Shown here: positions 13,222-18,524 of the stretch, piece after piece
Numbering within the stretch: the first letter of the stretch is position 1
How the letters are laid out: each line of letters opens with the position of its first letter
From: an uncultured Bacilli bacterium
GTDB taxonomy: Bacteria; Bacillota_I; Bacilli_A; RF39; UBA660
DNA: 18,524 bases
Assembly (NCBI GenBank): GCA_944331815.1
Contig: CALVIQ010000049.1
Location: 1 to 18,524, forward strand
Direction of reading: 5' to 3'
Program-made: the position numbers and the translations under genes
Notes under the pieces: generated by a model
Seen by the model: the letters and a program-made list of their open reading frames with translations, nothing else
Databases searched by the model: none
What the model was told of the DNA's origin: nothing

Positions 13222-14105
13222 TTTAATAGCTCCTTTATTGAATATGCTAATGCATCTACCGAATTAATTACTTCATCTATTGTATTATTATCACTACCTA
13301 ATTCTATTAATAAAACATTATTATTTAAATCTTGATTAAAATTATCTATATACTTATTATATATTCCTCTTGAAATTGTAGGATATTTATCTACTAATAT
13401 ATTGTTCAATTTATTAGCTAAAGCTACATTTTCTTTATAATTTACATTTTGAACAAACATTATCTGTGCATAATTTTTTTCATTTATTTTTGAAGTTGTT
13501 TGTTTTGATACTGAATCTCTGTGTAAATCTATTATCAAATCAAATTCATAAATACCCAATTTTTCATTTAAAAAATTTCTAGTTGCTTGATAACTATCAA
13601 CAAAATCTAACTTATTATTAATTAAATAATTAGTCACACTACTTTCTTCAACTAAAGTTTCTATTCCAAGTTCATTTAATTTTTCTTGTAATATTATTGA
13701 AGCTAAAACAACAGTATTATCTAATTCATATTCAGTCAATTTATCACCTAAATACTTTTCATTAGGATGCGTGCTATAAATATATACTCTTGGATTAGTA
13801 ACTAAATTGTTTTGAATATATGCAAATGCTTGAGTCGAATCATTTTTCTCATAAGCAAATACTTTATCGATTATTGATATTGGATCTTTTAAATTAATAT
13901 TAAATAAATTAGCAAAATAATTTGTTTCATTATCATCTACTAAATGATAATTTGATTTTTGTAATAATTTCTTTATAAATTTTTCATTACCAGACATTTT
14001 AATATTTTTTACAAATACATTAATTATTAAAAATAAAAAGCATAATAAAATTGGTAGTATTATAATTTTAATATTTTTTTTCTTTTTTAAATGCATTTTT
14101 TTCAT
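13218..14105 (-). CDS. spoIIP: Stage II sporulation protein P (engulfment peptidoglycan hydrolase)
   Basis: SpoIIP is the amidase/endopeptidase of the SpoIIDMP complex that degrades septal peptidoglycan during engulfment of the forespore. The 295-residue protein has a membrane helix at about 12-32, a stalk, and the C-terminal hydrolase domain: VYIYSTHPNEKYL (His113, Glu116), IIDLHRDS (His195), RGIYNK, FNQDLN and LLIELGSDNNT (Glu268), which carry the metal-site residues of the family. The more common motif reads YHTH; here the first histidine is Ser111. The protein is shorter than the Bacillus one (about 400), chiefly before the catalytic domain. The ATG at 14105 follows TTAGGAG. A yqxA-like gene overlaps its stop codon. 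Confidence 0.88.
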   Translation of the reverse strand: MKKMHLKKKKNIKIIILPILLCFLFLIINVFVKNIKMSGNEKFIKKLLQKSNYHLVDDNETNYFANLFNINLKDPISIIDKVFAYEKNDSTQAFAYIQNNLVTNPRVYIYSTHPNEKYLGDKLTEYELDNTVVLASIILQEKLNELGIETLVEESSVTNYLINNKLDFVDSYQATRNFLNEKLGIYEFDLIIDLHRDSVSKQTTSKINEKNYAQIMFVQNVNYKENVALANKLNNILVDKYPTISRGIYNKYIDNFNQDLNNNVLLIELGSDNNTIDEVINSVDALAYSIKELLK

Positions 14106-14133
14106 AATTTTCTCCTAATTTAATATATTAGAA

Positions 14134-14166
14134 ATTATACTATTTTATAACTTAAAAAAATGTCAA
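14134..14166 (-). promoter_or_regulatory. Possible spoIIP promoter with over-long spacer
   Basis: TTGACA (14166-14161) and TATAAT (14139-14134) occur upstream of spoIIP but are 21 bases apart, too far for a normal sigma-A promoter. The -35-like sequence abuts the T run of the pyrophosphatase terminator. In Bacillus this gene is driven by sigma-E. Confidence 0.3.
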
Positions 14167-14191
14167 AAAAAAAGTTATTATTAAAATAACT
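14165..14191 (-). terminator. Terminator of the pyrophosphatase gene
   Basis: Stem AGTTATT / AATAACT (arms 14185-14191 and 14173-14179) with a five-base loop and eight T residues following on the minus strand. The gene's TAG stop codon overlaps the first arm. Confidence 0.7.
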
Positions 14192-15812
14192 AATTTTTCT
14201 TTTCCAACGTTTCTAAAATAGGAGGAATTATTTGTTTTTTTCTAGAAACAACATTTTTTAAATAATGACCTTGCATTAATTTATCTAATTTATAACTTTC
14301 CATAATTATATCATGTGATTCATCATTATATAGTACATAAGAACCATTGTTTATAATATCTGTTATAAATAATAAAATTATTTTATAATTATCATTATTT
14401 GAAATATCATTTAATAATTTTATATATTCTTCTTTTTCATTTAATATGTAATCAACATCAGTTGTAAATACTTGTCCTACACCAATGTTTTCATTATTAT
14501 AATTAAATTTTTTGAAATCTTGATAAATTATATTTTCTTTAGAAATTCCTTCTAATGATGATCCAGCTTTAAACATTTCCATACCATATTTATTATAATC
14601 AACATTAGCAATTTTTTCCAACTCGAAAACTGCTTCTTGGTCTAATTTTGTTGTTGTTGGTGATTTTAATAGCAATGTATCAGATATTATTCCAGATAAC
14701 ATAGCACCAGCTATATTTTGTGGAATTACAATTTTATTTTCTTTAAACAAATTATAAATTATTGTATTAGAACTACCAACGGCCATATTTCTAAAATTAA
14801 TTGGCATTGTTGTAGCTAAAGTACCTAATTTATGATGATCTACTACCTCAATTATATTTGCTTCTTCAAGTCCATCAACACTTTGTTCTTTCTCATTATG
14901 ATCAACTAAAATTACTTGTTTTGGATTTTTAAGGCTTGATAAAGTTAAAGGAAACAAACCTAAACAATCACCTTTTTTATTAACAACTGGATAATTGGTA
15001 TGTTTTGTTTTATCACTTATTTCTTTAAAATAAGAATAATAATCTGTATCTTGAATAGTAGTAGGTGATGAAAAAGCAACATTTTCAATATAATTGCTTA
15101 ATCCAATTAATTTTGATGCATAGAAAGTATCATGCTTTGTTTTAATTATATTAACTTTATTCTGCTTAGCTAGTTCATAATTATGTTCTGAAAGTTTACC
15201 ATTACCAACTAAAATTATCAATTTAGCTTTTGCCGTAATTACGTATTCTAAAATGTTATTTCTATCCCCTACTATTAAAATATCATCTTCTTTTATTGTT
15301 ATATTCTCAATAAATGTTGTACTTCTAAAAGCTGCAGCCATTATATTTCCTTCTATTTCGTCATCAAATTTTAATATTTCTTCACCATCTAAAGTATTCA
15401 AAATATTTGTATATGATGTTTTTAAATGAACAAAATTTCCTTGAATTAATTCTTTAGCTAATTCTTTTAATGTAACTAATCCGACTAATTTTTTATTATC
15501 ATTTACAATAGGTAATCCTGTTAAATCATTTTTATTCATGTAATTAAAACCTGTATTTATTGATTCTTTTCCATTTAAATAACAATTCTTTTTATATTCA
15601 ATATCTTTTACTTGTAATTTAACATCATTTAAATATTTAGGCTGTTTTAGATTAAAATAATTTAAAGCATATTTTGTTTCTTTATTTATTTCTCCTAAAG
15701 TCATAGGTTCTGTTTTTAAACCAAGTTTATTTTTTAAATATGACAAACTGATACTTGCACATATTGAATCTGTATCAGGTTTCTTATGACCAAATATATA
15801 TGTTGTTTGCAT
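14190..15812 (-). CDS. ppaC: CBS- and DRTGG-domain manganese-dependent inorganic pyrophosphatase
   Basis: A family II pyrophosphatase that splits pyrophosphate in the cytosol. The 540-residue protein has the DHH catalytic domain in two parts, FGHKKPDTDS (His9, Asp13, Asp15) and VDHNE (304-306) plus VVDHHKLG (325-327), and the DHHA2 domain ending in SRKKQ near 525, which binds substrate. Between them (about 65-295) lie two CBS repeats flanking a DRTGG domain. In known CBS-pyrophosphatases this regulatory insert binds AMP or ADP as inhibitors and diadenosine polyphosphates as activators. The start is ATG at 15812, with GGAGGAG six bases upstream; a GTG six codons earlier lies ahead of that site and is rejected. 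It is transcribed alone. Confidence 0.93.
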   Translation of the reverse strand: MQTTYIFGHKKPDTDSICASISLSYLKNKLGLKTEPMTLGEINKETKYALNYFNLKQPKYLNDVKLQVKDIEYKKNCYLNGKESINTGFNYMNKNDLTGLPIVNDNKKLVGLVTLKELAKELIQGNFVHLKTSYTNILNTLDGEEILKFDDEIEGNIMAAAFRSTTFIENITIKEDDILIVGDRNNILEYVITAKAKLIILVGNGKLSEHNYELAKQNKVNIIKTKHDTFYASKLIGLSNYIENVAFSSPTTIQDTDYYSYFKEISDKTKHTNYPVVNKKGDCLGLFPLTLSSLKNPKQVILVDHNEKEQSVDGLEEANIIEVVDHHKLGTLATTMPINFRNMAVGSSNTIIYNLFKENKIVIPQNIAGAMLSGIISDTLLLKSPTTTKLDQEAVFELEKIANVDYNKYGMEMFKAGSSLEGISKENIIYQDFKKFNYNNENIGVGQVFTTDVDYILNEKEEYIKLLNDISNNDNYKIILLFITDIINNGSYVLYNDESHDIIMESYKLDKLMQGHYLKNVVSRKKQIIPPILETLEKKN

Positions 15813-15836
15813 TTTACTCCTCCAATTCACTATATA

Positions 15837-15865
15837 GTTATATAATTTTTTTTAAAATTTGTCAA
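15837..15865 (-). promoter_or_regulatory. Promoter of the pyrophosphatase gene
   Basis: TTGACA (15865-15860), a 17-base spacer and TATAAC (15842-15837) on the minus strand. It lies between the rhomboid gene's end and the pyrophosphatase start. Confidence 0.7.
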
Positions 15866-15870
15866 CATCA

Positions 15871-15902
15871 AAAAAATATTAACTTAAAAATTAATATTTT
15901 TT
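15871..15902 (-). terminator. Possible AT-only terminator of the lspA-rluD-rhomboid operon
   Basis: A 12-base stem (15871-15882 with 15891-15902) around an eight-base loop, ending in T residues on the minus strand. The stem is all A and T, so it would be weak. The rhomboid stop codon is in the loop. Confidence 0.45.
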
Positions 15903-17038
15903 ATTAAAAATAAAATAAAAATTGTAAATATTATCGTTAATATAAATCCATTTATTCTCTCAATTTTTTTATCTTTATTGATACCACAAGCCATTGCTAA
16001 AAATATACCACTTATAAGCCCACCAATATGACAAGCATTATCTATACCAGGTGTAATAAATCCTAAAAATAAATTTAATATAATAATTGGAATAATTTGG
16101 GATTGTAAAACATTACCTAAATATAATCGATAATGATATCCAAAATATAATATTGCACCTAATAGTCCAAATATAGCTCCACTAGCTCCAGCTGATATAC
16201 CATCATGAAAGCATATTGATAATAAACTACCAAATATGGCACTACCTAAATATATAATTAAATATTTTATTTTTCCATAAAAATTTTCTATCTGTGCCCC
16301 AATAATATATAGTGCATACATATTAAATAACAAATGTAATATTCCAATATGTAGAAAACTTGACATAATTAAACGATAATATTGATTAAATTCTAATATT
16401 AAAGGTCTATAATTTGCTCCAAAAGTCAATAAAGTTAAACTATCTTCACTTCCATTACCAAATAAATACATTGCTATAAAAAGTAAAATATTTATAAATA
16501 TTAAAGTATAAGTCACAATCGGTTTTTTAGGACCAAATATTTTTTCAGCTTCTTTAGCATCTTTTTCAGTTTTTTTATTAATTTCTGAAGTTAATTTTAA
16601 AAATAAATTCATTCCTTCTTCTTTATAATCTAAAGTTTTAGTTATATCAGGGAAACATTCTAAAATAGTGTTATTTTTTATTACATCATCTAATTTTGTT
16701 GCTTTTAAGCAAGTAATATTATCTATACTCATTTCTTTATCTAAATGAACATTTTCTCCTAAATTAACAAAAATACTTAATGTAGGAACTTTTAAAGATA
16801 AAGTTTTTTTCTTGATTGATTTCATTATTTGTTTAGTTCTTAAAACATCGTATTCTAACTGTTCATCATTATGAATATAATTGGAAACTATTCTAATTAT
16901 CTTATAATCATTATCTAAATTTTCTAACCATATTTCATTTTTTGCTCCATGTAATATTACAGGATTATAATTCTTATCAGTTATAAAATAATGTAATAAT
17001 TTAACTATTATTTCTTCATTTTGTTCTAGATAATTCAT
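15884..17038 (-). CDS. Rhomboid-family intramembrane serine protease
   Basis: A 384-residue protein with a soluble N-terminal domain of about 170 residues followed by a seven-helix rhomboid core, the layout of Bacillus GluP (YqgP). Core motifs are visible: HIGILHLLFNMYALY (230-244), the catalytic serine in GASGAIFG (Ser286) and the catalytic histidine in NACHIGGLISG (His337). Rhomboids cut membrane proteins within or near their membrane helix; GluP takes part in membrane protein quality control. The last helices (about 340-384) complete the core. It overlaps the pseudouridine synthase gene by four bases and is last in the lspA operon. The ATG at 17038 is preceded by GAGGAATT. Confidence 0.93.
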   Translation of the reverse strand: MNYLEQNEEIIVKLLHYFITDKNYNPVILHGAKNEIWLENLDNDYKIIRIVSNYIHNDEQLEYDVLRTKQIMKSIKKKTLSLKVPTLSIFVNLGENVHLDKEMSIDNITCLKATKLDDVIKNNTILECFPDITKTLDYKEEGMNLFLKLTSEINKKTEKDAKEAEKIFGPKKPIVTYTLIFINILLFIAMYLFGNGSEDSLTLLTFGANYRPLILEFNQYYRLIMSSFLHIGILHLLFNMYALYIIGAQIENFYGKIKYLIIYLGSAIFGSLLSICFHDGISAGASGAIFGLLGAILYFGYHYRLYLGNVLQSQIIPIIILNLFLGFITPGIDNACHIGGLISGIFLAMACGINKDKKIERINGFILTIIFTIFILFLIKNINF

Positions 17039-17916
17039 AATTCCTCCTCAAATTTATTTAATATGTTAATAAAACACTCTGGTAATTCTCTACTAAATTC
17101 CATATATTTTTTTGTTTTAGGATGAATAAACCCTAACTCTTTAGCATGTAAACACTGTCCCGTATTATCAATCAATTTTCTTTTTCCATAAACAGGATCA
17201 TTTACTACAGGATGACCTATATAATTCATGTGAACTCTTATTTGATGAGTTCTTCCTGTTTCTAGTTTTAATTCAATTAAAGTAGCATCTTTATATCTTT
17301 TTAAAACTTTAAAATGCGTAATTGCTTCTTTACCACTTGCTGTAATACTCATTTTTTTTCGATCATTTATATCTCTTCCAATTGGAGCATCAATAGTACC
17401 TGTATCATTATTAATAACACCCCAAACTAAAGCAATATATTTTCGATGAGTAGTTTTCTCACTTAATTGTTTAGCTAAGAATTCATGAGCCTTATCATTT
17501 TTAGCTACCATTAATAAACCTGTAGTATAAGCATCAATTCGATGAACGATACCAGGTCTAAATTCACCATTATTTTTACTTAATTCTTTTGAATGGTATA
17601 ACAATCCATTTACTAATGTATGTTTAGTATTGCCAATAGCAGGATGCACAACCATACCATTTTCTTTATTAACTACTATAACATCATCATCTTCATAAAC
17701 AATATCTAAATCCATTTTCTCTGGTTCAGCTTTAATTTCTTCTTCTATTAAATCAGGTATTTCAATTATATCATTTTCCTTTACTATATAACTACTTTTA
17801 ACTTGCTTTCCATTTACAATTATATTCGATTTACTTATTTTACTTCTACTTACATCTAATAATTTAGATAAATAAATATCTATTCTAACATTACCATTTT
17901 CTACTTTGTGTTCCAT
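17035..17916 (-). CDS. RluD-family 23S rRNA pseudouridine synthase
   Basis: An RluA/RluD-type enzyme of 293 residues that converts uridines to pseudouridine in rRNA. An S4 RNA-binding domain covers about 1-60 (SRSKISKSNIIVNGKQVK). The catalytic domain contains HRIDAYTTGLL (Asp128 is the catalytic aspartate; the motif is usually HRLD), then GRTHQIRVHM and the HPVVNDPVYG motif. Its length fits YlyB of Bacillus, which also lies just after lspA, supporting orthology. The ATG at 17916 overlaps the end of lspA by 16 bases; the only upstream site is GGGGATG, so translation is probably coupled to lspA. Confidence 0.93.
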   Translation of the reverse strand: MEHKVENGNVRIDIYLSKLLDVSRSKISKSNIIVNGKQVKSSYIVKENDIIEIPDLIEEEIKAEPEKMDLDIVYEDDDVIVVNKENGMVVHPAIGNTKHTLVNGLLYHSKELSKNNGEFRPGIVHRIDAYTTGLLMVAKNDKAHEFLAKQLSEKTTHRKYIALVWGVINNDTGTIDAPIGRDINDRKKMSITASGKEAITHFKVLKRYKDATLIELKLETGRTHQIRVHMNYIGHPVVNDPVYGKRKLIDNTGQCLHAKELGFIHPKTKKYMEFSRELPECFINILNKFEEEL

Positions 17917-18347
17917 TTTTTCATCCCCAACAATAATAATATAACCGAAATTACAATAAATGAATCAGCTAAATTAAAAATAGCAAAATTAAATATTGTA
18001 ATATCTATAAAATCAATTACGTATCCATATAAAATTCTATCTATCAAATTACCAATTATCCCACTTAACAATAATGCATATGTAATTATTTCATAATTAT
18101 TTAAATTTTTATCTTTTATAAAAAAAATATATATTATATTTAAAGCAACAATAGCTAAAATTATAAAAAGATATCTAGCTCCACTTAACATACTAAATGC
18201 TGCTCCAGTATTATGAACATAAGTTAAATTTAAAAAATTAAATATTTTTATACTATCATTAACATTCATAAAGATATTTATTAATCCTTTTGATATCTGA
18301 TCAAGTAATAAAAATATGCTACCAAATATAATTAGTTTTTTATACAT
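17901..18347 (-). CDS. lspA: Lipoprotein signal peptidase (signal peptidase II)
   Basis: LspA removes the signal peptide of diacylated prolipoproteins in the membrane. The 148-residue protein has four membrane helices and the family motifs: LLDQISK (Asp16), VHNTGAAFS with Asn46, GNLIDRI with Asp103 and FNLADSFI with Asp128, the last two being the catalytic aspartates. The start chosen is ATG at 18347, placed five bases after AGGTGG; an in-frame GTG at 18356 lies within that site. It opens the lspA - pseudouridine synthase - rhomboid operon, whose genes overlap one another. Confidence 0.95.
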   Translation of the reverse strand: MYKKLIIFGSIFLLLDQISKGLINIFMNVNDSIKIFNFLNLTYVHNTGAAFSMLSGARYLFIILAIVALNIIYIFFIKDKNLNNYEIITYALLLSGIIGNLIDRILYGYVIDFIDITIFNFAIFNLADSFIVISVILLLLGMKKWNTK

Positions 18348-18363
18348 TAAAACCACCTAATTA

Positions 18364-18392
18364 ATTATACTATATTTTATATTAAAAAGCAA
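18364..18392 (-). promoter_or_regulatory. Promoter of lspA
   Basis: TTGCTT (18392-18387), a 17-base spacer and TATAAT (18369-18364). The predicted start near 18357 leaves a leader of about 10 bases that begins in the AGGTGG ribosome binding site. Confidence 0.55.
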
Positions 18393-18431
18393 AAAAGATA
18401 TGGCAATCGCTTAAAAATTAATTATGTAATA

Positions 18432-18524
18432 TTAATTGATATTTGGAATTACATCAAATATCAATTTTTCTATGTTTTTAAAATCTAACATATATCTTGT
18501 AATTTTTCTTTGTAGTGGAACTTT
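18432..18524 (-). CDS. 3' end of an unidentified gene, partial
   Basis: An open frame enters from the right edge and ends at a TAA (18434-18432) after 30 codons, reading KVPLQRKITRYMLD, then FKNIEKLIFDVIPNIN. I do not recognise the family. The frame fits the strand and codon use of its neighbours and lies directly upstream of the lspA promoter, which makes it a likely gene tail, but 30 codons could be open by chance. Confidence 0.4.
   Translation of the reverse strand, partial: KVPLQRKITRYMLDFKNIEKLIFDVIPNIN
18434..18466. other. Stem-loop at the end of the right-edge gene
   Basis: AATTGATATTTG pairs with CAAATATCAATT (12 base pairs) around a nine-base loop. On the plus strand a run of T residues follows; on the minus strand, where the genes lie, none does, so a terminator role for the right-edge gene is doubtful. 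Confidence 0.4.

Noticed and set aside
17908..18096. Plus-strand open frame opposite lspA
   Set aside because: Antisense shadow of the LspA C-terminal helices.
1..18524. CRISPR array, tRNA or rRNA genes
   Set aside because: No regularly spaced repeats and no tRNA-like or rRNA-like sequence was noticed on either strand; short A/T repeats are explained by base composition.

Overview
The window is very AT-rich, with protein-coding genes packed mostly on the minus strand. It looks like a fragment of a low-GC Bacillota chromosome, probably an uncultured gut-type Bacilli lineage (RF39- or Erysipelotrichales-like). The lineage is inference. Against the mycoplasma code, TGA is used as a stop (gerQ, murF, spoIIP, CPBP protease) and tryptophan is TGG. 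Shine-Dalgarno sites are of the AGGAGGTGAT type, and sigma-A-like promoters (TTGACA / TATAAT, often with an extended -10 TG) are common. Several sporulation genes (gerQ, yabP, yabQ, spoIIP and a yqxA-like gene) suggest an endospore former or a recent descendant of one.

Layout, left to right. At 1-30 is the first ten codons of a minus-strand gene resembling an IS605-type TnpB. Then comes a pduL-like phosphotransacylase (minus), followed by the only plus-strand genes, gerQ and lemA. These converge on yabP-yabQ-divIC (minus, same order as in Bacillus subtilis). From 2734 to 4425 is a prepilin whose large C-terminal part looks like a formylglycine-generating-enzyme / C-type-lectin-like fold; it has its own promoter and terminator. 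From 4505 to 10339 is a peptidoglycan precursor operon transcribed as HAD phosphatase - membrane-anchored murF - murE paralogue - murE - mraY. A CPBP-family membrane protease follows. From 11143 to 12839 is the translation operon infC-rpmI-rplT plus a small GNAT acetyltransferase, preceded by an L20-type attenuator leader. Then come spoIIP and yqxA-like, a CBS-domain family II pyrophosphatase, and an operon lspA - rluD-type pseudouridine synthase - rhomboid protease. At the right edge is the 3' end of an unidentified minus-strand gene.

How the genes work together: the Mur ligases and MraY make the lipid-linked cell-wall precursor. SpoIIP remodels peptidoglycan during engulfment, YabP/YabQ/GerQ belong to cortex and coat assembly, and DivIC belongs to the divisome, so cell wall and spore envelope are the dominant theme. 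The most unusual items are a MurF whose N-terminal domain is replaced by a five-helix membrane domain, two tandem MurE-type ligases of which one lacks the usual amino-acid specificity motif, a ribosomal protein L20 carrying a Rho-N-like C-terminal domain, a pilin joined to an FGE-like domain, and a recurring design of very short mRNA leaders that begin at or next to a GGTGAT-type ribosome binding site. No stretch over 300 bases lacks a gene. No CRISPR array, tRNA or rRNA was seen.
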